From CAZAYY01 sp964489525 (lineage in GTDB: Bacteria > Chloroflexota > Anaerolineae > Anaerolineales > JABWBV01), in contig CAZAYY010000008.1 of the NCBI GenBank assembly GCA_964489525.1, positions 62,001 to 126,000 on the forward strand: a DNA stretch of 64,000 bases, in the 5' to 3' direction. This document shows positions 26,064 to 33,787 of the stretch, piece after piece. A program made the translations under genes and the position numbers. Below the pieces are notes generated by a model. That model made no database searches, was not told where the DNA came from, and saw nothing but the letters and a program-made list of their open reading frames with translations. Within the stretch, counting starts at the first letter, position 1. Each line of letters begins with the position of its first letter.

Positions 26064-26468
26064 CTAAACCGCTTCTACGGTTTGGGTCAGAATCTCAAAT
26101 TTTGGGGGGTGCTCGAAGTGTTTCTTCACAGCACACAGCTCTGCGGCGCGCACCACAGAATCGCGATATTTTTCCGGGAAAGTGGGGGGAACTTGAATTT
26201 CTAGCTGCACTTTGCCCACCAGGCGGGTGAATGGATCGGTGTACATGCGCTGCACAATCCGGATGCCCTCGGTGGAGATGCCGCGCTGCTGGCAAAAGCC
26301 TAATACGTAAATTCCAGCGCAGGTACCAATGGACGCCAGGAAGGTGGCAAAAGGGGTGGGGGCCGAGTTGTCGCCGCCGCCCATGTAGGGCTGGTCGGTG
26401 CGAACCGTGAATTCGCCAAAATGAGCGTCTACTTTTGCGCCGCCTGGGAAGTCAATAATCATTTCCAT
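26064..26468 (-). CDS. OsmC family protein
   Basis: 134 residues. Redox-active family members reduce organic hydroperoxides. Two cysteines of the family are present, in FLASIGTCAGIYVLGFC and AAELCAVKKH, with the N-terminal segment SAPTPFATFL. It belongs to the YhfA/OsmC-like branch rather than Ohr by overall look. Single gene, convergent with the ARMT1-like gene. AGGAGAACGAAACACA precedes the ATG. Confidence 0.85.
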   Translation of the reverse strand: MEMIIDFPGGAKVDAHFGEFTVRTDQPYMGGGDNSAPTPFATFLASIGTCAGIYVLGFCQQRGISTEGIRIVQRMYTDPFTRLVGKVQLEIQVPPTFPEKYRDSVVRAAELCAVKKHFEHPPKFEILTQTVEAV

Positions 26469-26567
26469 TGTGTTTCGTTCTCCTAAACAAAAGGTTTCTG
26501 TATTATTTTGTCATTCCATTAGATGCAAAACTGGGGTTTTGGTTACAGGGTTTGGGCGTTTTCCTTG

Positions 26568-26573
26568 TATAAT
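26568..26573 (+). promoter_or_regulatory. Possible -10 for the SLC13/RCK transporter gene
   Basis: Perfect TATAAT about 130 bases upstream of ATG 26705; no good -35 at 16-18 bp. The rest of the 236-bp intergenic stretch shows nothing else. Confidence 0.35.
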
Positions 26574-26704
26574 GGGTTAACTTCAGTTTCCCTGGCGAAA
26601 ATCAGGCTTAACCCACTGGTGGAGCAGGTGTGCGCAGTGTTCTTGTGCCTTTCCAAGGAATGGGCAAGTTTTGTTGAGATGAATCATGATCTTTTTTCTT
26701 GGTT

Positions 26705-28486
26705 ATGACCCCTGAAATCATTACCCTCCTGGTGATTATCGGCATTGCCTTGCTGCTGTTTTCTTTTGAATGGATTGCAGTGGATGTGGTTGCCCTGGGT
26801 CTCGTCCTGGCCTTGATGTTTACCGGGCTGCTGACTCCTGAGCAGGCTTTTGCTGGTTTTGGCAGTGAAACGGCCATCATGATTTTGGGGTTGTTCATTC
26901 TTACGGCAGCGTTGGCGCGCGCCGGGGTGATTGAACTCGCCGGGCGGCTGCTCATTGGCCGGGTTTCAGAGCGTCCACCCCAGGCATTGCTAACGGTCAT
27001 GGCGGCAGGCGCCGGGCTGAGTTCCTTAATTAGCAACACTGCAGCCACGGCTTTTTTTGTACCCATCGTAATGGGCCTGGCGCGGCGCATGAAAATTAGC
27101 CCCTCCCGCCTGCTCATGCCCCTGGCTTTCGCCACCATCCTGGCCAGCTCGGTTACCCTCATCAGTACTTCTACCAACATTGTCGTCAGCGGCCTGATGA
27201 CCCAGTATGGCCTGGCGCCGATGGGGGTCCTGGAACTTACCCCTGTGGGTCTGCCCATTTTGTTCCTTGGCATTGTGTTTATGATGTTCATTGGAAGCAG
27301 GTTGGTTCCGGACCGGGTGCCTCCCAGCGATGAACTGACCGAAGGCTTTAACCTGCGCCCCTTTGTGGCTGAGCTTGAGCTTTTGCCCAACTCTCCCCTC
27401 AATGGCAAAAGCCTTATCCAGGCCAACCTTGGGCGCGATTTGGATTTAACCATTTTGCGCATTCAGCGCAGTGATGAAGTGTTCATGGCACCCAAGTCGG
27501 ATTTTGTTTTAAGTGCCGGGGATGAACTACTGATTGAAGGCCAACGCGACCAGATTTTGCGCATCACCGATGCCCTGGGCGCTCGTTTTTCGGGTGAAGT
27601 CGCCCTTTCAGACCCGGACTTGCAAACCAAAGAAATGCAGCTTGCCGAAGTCATCTTGCTGCCCCGTTCGCCTTTAATTGGCCGCCGCCTGGTGGGGTTG
27701 GGTTTGCGCGATCGCTACGGCCTCCAGGTGTTGGCCATTAACCGCCATGAAGGCACCATTCACCGCAAAATCAGCCAGGTTCCCCTCCAAATGGGGGATG
27801 TACTGCTCGTCCAGGGCTCTCCGGCAACCCTTTCTTCTTTGGAAAGAAACAACGCCTTTCGCATGATGGGCACGCTGGAAAGCCCCATCCCAAAAACAAA
27901 CCGGGCCTGGCAGGCCGTTGCGATTTTTGTGGCGGCTTTGGTTTTGGGGGTTTCGGGGTTGGTTTCTCTACCTGTGGCAATGCTCACGGGGGCATTCGCA
28001 TCCTTTGTGTTTCGGGTGATTACCCCTGAGGAGGCCTATCGGGAGGTAGAGTGGAAAGCCGTGATTCTGATCAGCTGCATGCTGGCGTTTGGTGTGGCCA
28101 TGGAAAGTACCGGCGCAGCGCGGTACCTGGCCGGGCTCATTGTCCAGGCAGCCCAAAACGCCAACCCGCTTTGGATTTTAGGCGGCTTTTTCCTGCTAAC
28201 CGTGTTGCTTACCCAGCCCATGTCAAACCAGGCCGCAGCCGCAGTGGTGCTTCCGGTAGCCATCCAGGCTGCCCTTCAGTTGGACCTAAACCCGCGTACT
28301 TTTGCTATGATGATCGCGATTGCCGCCAGTACTTCCTTCATCACCCCACTGGAACCCGCCTGTATCATTGTTTATGGCTTGGGGCGATACCGCTTCTTTG
28401 ATTTTCTCAAGGTTGGCTTCTTGCTGACGATTGTAATTTTTTTGCTTGCCCTGGTGTTGGTGCCGCTTCTCTGGCCGCTTGCCTGA
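26705..28486 (+). CDS. SLC13/DASS-type anion permease with two RCK_C (TrkA-C) domains
   Basis: About 593 residues, inner membrane. N-terminal helices (residues about 5-205) include SLISNTAATAFFVP and TLISTSTNIVVSG, the paired substrate/sodium motifs of the family. Two RCK_C domains follow in the cytoplasmic loop (about 215-300 and 305-390). The second helical half contains LLTQPMSNQAAAAVVLP and the STSFITPLEP motif. Related proteins move sulfate, carboxylates or arsenite-like anions; the substrate here is unknown. ATG 26705 is preferred to a TTG six bases upstream, though both lack a strong ribosome site. Confidence 0.9.
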   Translation: MTPEIITLLVIIGIALLLFSFEWIAVDVVALGLVLALMFTGLLTPEQAFAGFGSETAIMILGLFILTAALARAGVIELAGRLLIGRVSERPPQALLTVMAAGAGLSSLISNTAATAFFVPIVMGLARRMKISPSRLLMPLAFATILASSVTLISTSTNIVVSGLMTQYGLAPMGVLELTPVGLPILFLGIVFMMFIGSRLVPDRVPPSDELTEGFNLRPFVAELELLPNSPLNGKSLIQANLGRDLDLTILRIQRSDEVFMAPKSDFVLSAGDELLIEGQRDQILRITDALGARFSGEVALSDPDLQTKEMQLAEVILLPRSPLIGRRLVGLGLRDRYGLQVLAINRHEGTIHRKISQVPLQMGDVLLVQGSPATLSSLERNNAFRMMGTLESPIPKTNRAWQAVAIFVAALVLGVSGLVSLPVAMLTGAFASFVFRVITPEEAYREVEWKAVILISCMLAFGVAMESTGAARYLAGLIVQAAQNANPLWILGGFFLLTVLLTQPMSNQAAAAVVLPVAIQAALQLDLNPRTFAMMIAIAASTSFITPLEPACIIVYGLGRYRFFDFLKVGFLLTIVIFLLALVLVPLLWPLA

Positions 28487-28644
28487 CGATGCCATCATTC
28501 TGATTTCCCATTTGGATTGTTTCGAACCGCCACGGGCGGCAAGCGCAGCAGCCAGCAAACCTTTCCCCCACTACCATAAAAGATTCCCGGCTCCACCCTT
28601 TGGAATGAACCCCAAAAAAACTTGCTCTGGATGAAGAAATCCGA

Positions 28645-28672
28645 TTGACAGGGTTTCCGATTTGTATATAAT
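28645..28672 (+). promoter_or_regulatory. Promoter of the tetR-ABC operon
   Basis: TTGACA (28645-28650), 16-bp spacer, TATAAT (28667-28672). Near-consensus, with the predicted start around 28679, right at the operator. Confidence 0.85.
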
Positions 28673-28684
28673 TAAGTATAAATG

Positions 28685-28698
28685 AACGAACGTTCGTT
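28685..28698. promoter_or_regulatory. Palindromic operator for the TetR regulator
   Basis: AACGAACGTTCGTT is a perfect 14-bp palindrome lying just after the -10, 24 bases before the tetR start codon. Position and symmetry fit autorepression by the adjacent TetR protein. Outer flanks (GTATAAA and TATAC) extend the symmetry imperfectly. Confidence 0.75.
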
Positions 28699-28721
28699 TA
28701 TACGCCAATTTGGAGGCGCCC

Positions 28722-29327
28722 ATGACCAATTCCCCCCCTTTTTCCAAAGGTGAATTGACCCAGGCAGCCATTCGCCAGGCCGCTTACCCGCTTTTCATCA
28801 CCCAGGGCTACCATGCCACTTCCATGCGCCAAATTGCCGCTGCCGCCGGAATTGCCCTGGGCGGCATTTACAACCATTTTTCAAGCAAAGAGCAAATTTT
28901 CGCCGAAGTGCTCGACCAGTATCACCCTTACCATACCATTCTTCCCCTTTTGCTAGAAGCGGAGAACGGTGGGGTTGAAGAATTTGCTTATGAAGCCTTT
29001 GCCCGCGTCCAACAGGCCCTGCAAGAACACCCGGAACTGATGAACCTGGCTTTTATTGAAATGGTTGAATTTCGAGGCAAGCACCTGCCAGCCATTTTCA
29101 ATAAAATTGCCCCCCAGTTAGCCGCCGCACTGCAGCGGATTAACCACGCTCACCCCCAACTGCGCCCAATCCCTGTCCCGGTCATTATGCAGATGTTCAT
29201 TGGGCTTCTGCTGGCTTACGCCATCAATGAACACATCCTCTCCAGGCCTTTACTCCCCGAAGGTTCGGCTGCCTCGGCGCGAGCCATGGTGGACATTTTC
29301 TTAAATGGTATCCTCGAAAAGGAGTAA
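28722..29327 (+). CDS. TetR/AcrR family transcriptional regulator
   Basis: 201 residues. The N-terminal helix-turn-helix reads AAYPLFITQGYHATSMRQIA through AGIALGGIYNHFSSKEQIF. The C-terminal ligand domain is variable. ATG 28722 with GGAGG six bases upstream is chosen over a TTG inside the ribosome site. It heads an operon with an ABC permease, HlyD-like protein and two ATPases and probably represses it through the palindrome at 28685-28698. The layout resembles CecR with ybhGFSR. Confidence 0.9.
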   Translation: MTNSPPFSKGELTQAAIRQAAYPLFITQGYHATSMRQIAAAAGIALGGIYNHFSSKEQIFAEVLDQYHPYHTILPLLLEAENGGVEEFAYEAFARVQQALQEHPELMNLAFIEMVEFRGKHLPAIFNKIAPQLAAALQRINHAHPQLRPIPVPVIMQMFIGLLLAYAINEHILSRPLLPEGSAASARAMVDIFLNGILEKE

Positions 29328-29332
29328 CCCCC

Positions 29333-30457
29333 ATGCGTTTGCGTTCTTTGATTCGCAAAGAGTTCATCCAAATTTTCCGAGACCCGCGCACCCTGGTTCT
29401 TATTTTGGTGATTCCGATTGTGCAGTTGTTTTTGTTGGGTTATGCCGCCACCAGCGATGTGCGTAATGTTCCCCTGGCTGTGTTCGACCAGGACCGCAGC
29501 CCCCAGTCGCGGGCTTTGCTGGAAGCCTATCAAACCGCTGATTACTTTGCCATTGCCTATACCGCCGGTTCCGAAGCCGAGATTCGCACCCTGATTGAAA
29601 CGGGCAAGGCTCGGGTGGGCCTGGTGATTCCCAATGACTACAGCCAGGATATTTTGGGTGGAGGGAAGGCAGAAGTGATGTTTGTGTTTGACGGTTCCGA
29701 CCCATCTGTGGCGGCCACCGCCCTTTCTGCTGCTCAGCTGATTGGCCAGGCTCACGCTACCGAGATTCAGATCGAACGGCTGCAGCGCGCTGGCGGAGCG
29801 CGCCTGGGGGGGCTGCCGCTCGAAGTGCGCACCCAGGTCTGGTATAACCCCGATTTAGTGGACGCCTATTTTATGGTACCCGGCATCATTGGCATGATTT
29901 TGTTCGCCATTACATCCATTCTCACGGCAACCGCCATTGTGCGCGAGCGTGAACGCGGCACGATTGAGCAGCTCATCGTTACCCCCATTCGGCCCTGGGA
30001 ATTGATGGTTGGCAAACTCCTGCCCTATGTCATTCTCGCCCTGGTCAACACCATCGAGATTCTGGTGGTCGGTTCGTGGTGGTTTGGTGTGCCTGTGCGG
30101 GGCAGTCTCTGGCTCATTTTAGGGCTCTCGGCTTTGTTTCTGGTCAGCAGCCTGGGAATTGGCCTGCTGGCCTCCACCATTGCCAACACCCAGCAGGAAG
30201 CCATGCTCACGGTTTGGATGACACTGCTGCCTTCCATTTTCTTGTCTGGTTTTTTCTTTCCCATTGAAGCCATGCCCAAAGTACTGCAGTGGATTTCGTA
30301 CCTCATGCCGCTGCGCTATTACCTCAGCATCATCCGTTCTTTGCTGCTCAAAGGTGTTGGGGCGGCTGAATTGCAGTTTGACATTACCGCATTGGCCATT
30401 TTTGGCGTGGTTCTGATGACTACTGCCGCCTTGCGCTTTCGCAAGCGCCTGGATTAA
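29333..30457 (+). CDS. ABC-2 type transporter permease
   Basis: 374 residues, inner membrane. One N-terminal helix (about 24-42), a large extracytoplasmic region, then five helices from about residue 180 on. ABC-2 signature-like ATAIVRERERGTIEQLIVTPI and SGFFFPIEAMPKVLQWISYLMPLRYYL are typical of YbhR/YbhS-like exporters. Five bp after tetR. It is the only permease gene in the operon, although two ATPases are encoded. Confidence 0.92.
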   Translation: MRLRSLIRKEFIQIFRDPRTLVLILVIPIVQLFLLGYAATSDVRNVPLAVFDQDRSPQSRALLEAYQTADYFAIAYTAGSEAEIRTLIETGKARVGLVIPNDYSQDILGGGKAEVMFVFDGSDPSVAATALSAAQLIGQAHATEIQIERLQRAGGARLGGLPLEVRTQVWYNPDLVDAYFMVPGIIGMILFAITSILTATAIVRERERGTIEQLIVTPIRPWELMVGKLLPYVILALVNTIEILVVGSWWFGVPVRGSLWLILGLSALFLVSSLGIGLLASTIANTQQEAMLTVWMTLLPSIFLSGFFFPIEAMPKVLQWISYLMPLRYYLSIIRSLLLKGVGAAELQFDITALAIFGVVLMTTAALRFRKRLD

Positions 30458-30487
30458 CCCAGTCTGTTCTTTGGAGGTTTTGTTCGT

Positions 30488-31846
30488 ATGAAGCAAAAAA
30501 TGATACGCATTATTCCCCTGGTTATTTTCCTGGCAATCATTGGCCTGGCCATCTATTACCTGCTTTCTTTAAATCAGGAAACCAACGGGCCGCTGCAAGC
30601 TTCGGGCACTATTGAAGCGGTTGACTTAAACCTTTCGCTCGAAACCGGCGGTCGAGTGACAGCAGTGTCGGTTGAAAAAGGAGCCAGTGTACAGTCTGGT
30701 GAGGTTTTGGCCCGCCTGGACGATACTTTGCTCCGAGCCCAATATAACCAGGCCGCTGCGGCCCTTAAGACCGCCCAGGCCAGCTACGATTTGTTGGCCG
30801 CTGGCAAAACTCGCGAACAGCAAGCGGCCGCTTCAGCAGCAGCCGCCCTCGAACTGGAAGCTGCCCGGCAGGCTCTGGATGCCCTGGAGCGCAATGCAGC
30901 CCAGGCCAGGGCTCAGGCCGAACTTGCCCTGGCTTCCGCCCAAAAAAGCGTGAAAGATGCCGAAGCTGCCCTGGCGAACGCCGAGGCCAAAAGCTACCAG
31001 GCCGAACGCGATGCTGCCCTGGCTGCCACGATTCTTGCCGGTGAAAACCTGGCCGCCGCCCAGGAAGCGTTCGACGCCCTGGCCAGCCGCGCCGAAGACG
31101 ACCCGCTGCGGGCCGCTCGTCTGGCTGCCCTGGCTCAGGCGCAGCAAGAATCCGATGCTGCCAACCGCCTTTTCGAAACCCTCAAAGAAAAAACCAATGC
31201 CGAAGATGTGGCCCTGGCCAAAGCCAACCTGGCGCTGGCCAAGGCAAAGCAAGCCGCGGCTGAAGATGCCCTGGCCCGGTTAGGTCCGGCAGATGCCCCT
31301 GCCAGACCCGACCCCGACGCCCTGGCGCTGGCCCAGGCCCGGCTCGAACTGGCGGTGGCCCAGCTTTCCCTGGCGCTTGCACCCGCTCCCACCGAAGAAC
31401 AGCTTGCCGTAGCCCGCGCCCAGGTGGAAACTGCCCAGGCCAGCCTGGACATCCTGGCTGTTCAGCTTGCCAGGACCCAACTGCTCGCCCCCATGGACGG
31501 TGTGATTATGGCTCGCCTGGTGGAGCCGGGCGAAATTGCCATGCCTGGCGCACCCCTGCTCTCGCTGGCAGACCTGGCCAACCTGACCATCACCATCTAC
31601 ATTCCCGAAAATCGCTATGGCGAGGTACGCCTGGGTCAGGCGGCCTTTGTATCGGTGGATTCTTTCCCGGGTGAACGCTTTGCGGCAGTGGTGGTGCAAA
31701 TTGCCAACCAGGCCGAATTTACCCCGCGCAATGTGCAAACCCTGGAAGGCCGCCAGACCACCGTGTTTGCCATCCAACTGTCTGTGCAAAGCCCGGCGGG
31801 CCGGCTGAAGCCGGGTATGCCAGCGGATGTGGTCTTTGAACCCTGA
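30488..31846 (+). CDS. HlyD/EmrA-like membrane fusion protein with long Ala-rich coiled coil
   Basis: 452 residues. An N-terminal anchor helix (about 8-27) is followed by a lipoyl/barrel half (SGTIEAVDLNLSLETGGRVT), a long alanine-rich coiled coil (about residues 95-330), the second lipoyl half (LLAPMDGVIMARLVEPGEIA) and a beta-barrel segment. In diderms such proteins link inner-membrane pumps to an outer channel; here they may serve a cell-envelope export complex. Between permease and ATPase genes in the operon. Confidence 0.9.
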   Translation: MKQKMIRIIPLVIFLAIIGLAIYYLLSLNQETNGPLQASGTIEAVDLNLSLETGGRVTAVSVEKGASVQSGEVLARLDDTLLRAQYNQAAAALKTAQASYDLLAAGKTREQQAAASAAAALELEAARQALDALERNAAQARAQAELALASAQKSVKDAEAALANAEAKSYQAERDAALAATILAGENLAAAQEAFDALASRAEDDPLRAARLAALAQAQQESDAANRLFETLKEKTNAEDVALAKANLALAKAKQAAAEDALARLGPADAPARPDPDALALAQARLELAVAQLSLALAPAPTEEQLAVARAQVETAQASLDILAVQLARTQLLAPMDGVIMARLVEPGEIAMPGAPLLSLADLANLTITIYIPENRYGEVRLGQAAFVSVDSFPGERFAAVVVQIANQAEFTPRNVQTLEGRQTTVFAIQLSVQSPAGRLKPGMPADVVFEP

Positions 31847-31863
31847 CCGGGGAAGGAAAGCAG

Positions 31864-32790
31864 ATGCAGTACGCCATTGAGGCTCATGGACTCTACAAAA
31901 ACTTTGGCAGTCTCTCCGCTGTGCGCGGGGTGGATATTTGCGTTGCCCCAGGTCAAATTTACGGCCTGGTTGGGCCGGATGGCGCAGGCAAAACCACCAT
32001 GCTGCGCCTGTTGTGCGGCGCGCTGCGCCCCGGTCAGGGGCGGGTGGTCATCCGCGGGTTGGACCTCGCCACCCACCTCGAGCAGGCCCGCGCCCATATT
32101 GGCTACCTTTCTCAGCGGTTTTCCCTTTATGAAGACCTGACGGTGTTGGAGAACATCCGCTTTTTTGCCGAAGTGCGCAGCATGCCAAAAGCCTCCTGGC
32201 TGCAGCGCTGCATGGAAATCCTCGACTTTGTGGGCCTGGCGGATTTCAAAGCGCGCCTTGCCGGGCAGCTTTCGGGCGGCATGAAGCAAAAGCTGGGCCT
32301 GGCTGCCGCCCTGGTGCACCAGCCAGCGGTGCTGCTGTTAGATGAACCCACCACCGGGGTAGACCCCGTTACCCGCCAGGATTTCTGGCAGCTCATCATT
32401 CGCCTGGCTTCTCAGGAATCTATTGCCATGGTGGTCAGCACCCCCTACATGGATGAGGCGGTTCGCTGCCAGCGCATTGGCTTTATGCGCGGTGGGGCAA
32501 TCTTGCTGGAAGATACACCCACCGCTTTGTTGGGGCTGTTGGATGGCCGAATTTTGGAGGTGAGCGGCAGCCCTCTGGGGGCTTTACGTTCGCTCGCGGC
32601 AGATGCACCGGCTGTTGAAGCCGTTCAGGCCTTTGGCGACCGGCTCCATCTGCGCGTTAAACCCGGCCAGGCCCAAGCAGTGGCCGCCAGCCTGCAGCGC
32701 GCCAGCCTGCCCCCTGGTGCCTGCCTGGAATGGGTGCGCCCCATTCCGCCCGAATTGGAAGATGTTTTCCTTGCCCTGGTGGAATCATGA
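31864..32790 (+). CDS. ABC transporter ATP-binding protein (first of two)
   Basis: 308 residues. Walker A GPDGAGKTTM (with Asp in place of the more usual Asn), Q-loop LSQRFSLYEDL, signature LSGGMKQKLGLA, Walker B VLLLDEPTTGVDP and a switch region in which the usual His is replaced: STPYMDEAVRC (TPYMDEA where the sister protein has THYMDEA). The loss of the switch His suggests a degenerate nucleotide site. Its stop overlaps the next start (ATGA). Confidence 0.92.
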   Translation: MQYAIEAHGLYKNFGSLSAVRGVDICVAPGQIYGLVGPDGAGKTTMLRLLCGALRPGQGRVVIRGLDLATHLEQARAHIGYLSQRFSLYEDLTVLENIRFFAEVRSMPKASWLQRCMEILDFVGLADFKARLAGQLSGGMKQKLGLAAALVHQPAVLLLDEPTTGVDPVTRQDFWQLIIRLASQESIAMVVSTPYMDEAVRCQRIGFMRGGAILLEDTPTALLGLLDGRILEVSGSPLGALRSLAADAPAVEAVQAFGDRLHLRVKPGQAQAVAASLQRASLPPGACLEWVRPIPPELEDVFLALVES

Positions 32791-33704
32791 GCATCCAACC
32801 GCCTGTCATCCAAACCCACGAACTGACCCGTTGTTTCGGCGAATTTACGGCCGTAGACAGGGTCAGCTTCACCGTTGAGCAGGGCGAGGTGGTGGGCTAC
32901 CTGGGGCCGAATGGCTCTGGAAAAACCACCACCATTCGGATGCTGCTTGGCCTGCTGCGCCCAACCTCTGGCACCGCCCAGGTTTTGGGGTTGGATATCG
33001 CCCGCCAGTCAGAACAAATCCGCAGGCAGGTTGGCTACATGTCCCAAAAATTTGCCCTTTACCAGGACCTGACGGTGCTTGAAAACCTGGCTTTTTATGC
33101 GGGCATTTATGAGGTGCGCAGCCAGGCACGTATGCAGGATGTGCTGGCCTGGGTGGGTTTGCAGGCCGTCCAACATAAGCTGGTCAGCGAACTTTCCAGT
33201 GGCTGGCGGCAGCGGCTGGCTCTGGCAACTGCCTTTGTTCACCAGCCGCGCCTTTTATTTTTAGATGAACCGACCAGCGGCGTGGACCCGATTGCCCGCC
33301 GCCAGTTTTGGGATTTGATTTATACCCTGACTGCCCAAGGCGTGACGGTTTTGGTGACCACCCACTACATGGATGAGGCCAACTACTGCGGGCGGGTTGG
33401 GATTATGCGCAGCGGCAAACTGCTGGCCTTCGACCGCCCCGCCCGGCTCAAAGAGCAGGTGCTGCAGGGTGCCACCTGGCAGGTAAATGTCCAACCCCTA
33501 CTGGCTGGGCTGAAAGTGCTGCAAACGCTGCCAGGCGTGATTCGAGTTGGCCTGGCGGGCAGCCAGCTGCGGGTGGTTGCTCGCCCGGACCTGCAAGCCG
33601 GCCAGATTGAAAGCGCTTTGCGAGCAGCCGGCCTGCCCGAGGCCAGCGCCCGGCCTTCAACCCCCTCCCTGGAAGATGTGTTCCTTACCCTGGCCGAAAA
33701 ATAG
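32787..33704 (+). CDS. ABC transporter ATP-binding protein (second of two)
   Basis: 305 residues. Walker A GPNGSGKTTTIRMLLG, Q-loop MSQKFALYQDL, signature LSSGWRQRLALA (LSSGW instead of LSGGQ), Walker B LLFLDEPTSGVDP and switch His in TTHYMDEANYC. It likely pairs with the preceding ATPase; the two correspond to the two halves of YbhF. ATG 32787 is in a 4-bp overlap with the upstream stop. A strong terminator follows. Confidence 0.92.
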   Translation: MSIQPPVIQTHELTRCFGEFTAVDRVSFTVEQGEVVGYLGPNGSGKTTTIRMLLGLLRPTSGTAQVLGLDIARQSEQIRRQVGYMSQKFALYQDLTVLENLAFYAGIYEVRSQARMQDVLAWVGLQAVQHKLVSELSSGWRQRLALATAFVHQPRLLFLDEPTSGVDPIARRQFWDLIYTLTAQGVTVLVTTHYMDEANYCGRVGIMRSGKLLAFDRPARLKEQVLQGATWQVNVQPLLAGLKVLQTLPGVIRVGLAGSQLRVVARPDLQAGQIESALRAAGLPEASARPSTPSLEDVFLTLAEK

Positions 33705-33722
33705 CTGCTCAAGGGCACAAGA

Positions 33723-33766
33723 AACAGCCGCCGGGTTTTTGTATGCCCCGGCGGCTGTTGTTGTTT
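33723..33766 (+). terminator. Intrinsic terminator of the ABC operon (bidirectional)
   Basis: AACAGCCGCCGGG (33723-33735) pairs perfectly with CCCGGCGGCTGTT (33747-33759), followed by GTTGTTTT. Convergent clpC ends nearby at 33788 and may use the same hairpin. Confidence 0.85.
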
Positions 33767-33787
33767 TGCACAAGGTTGCGTGGTTGG

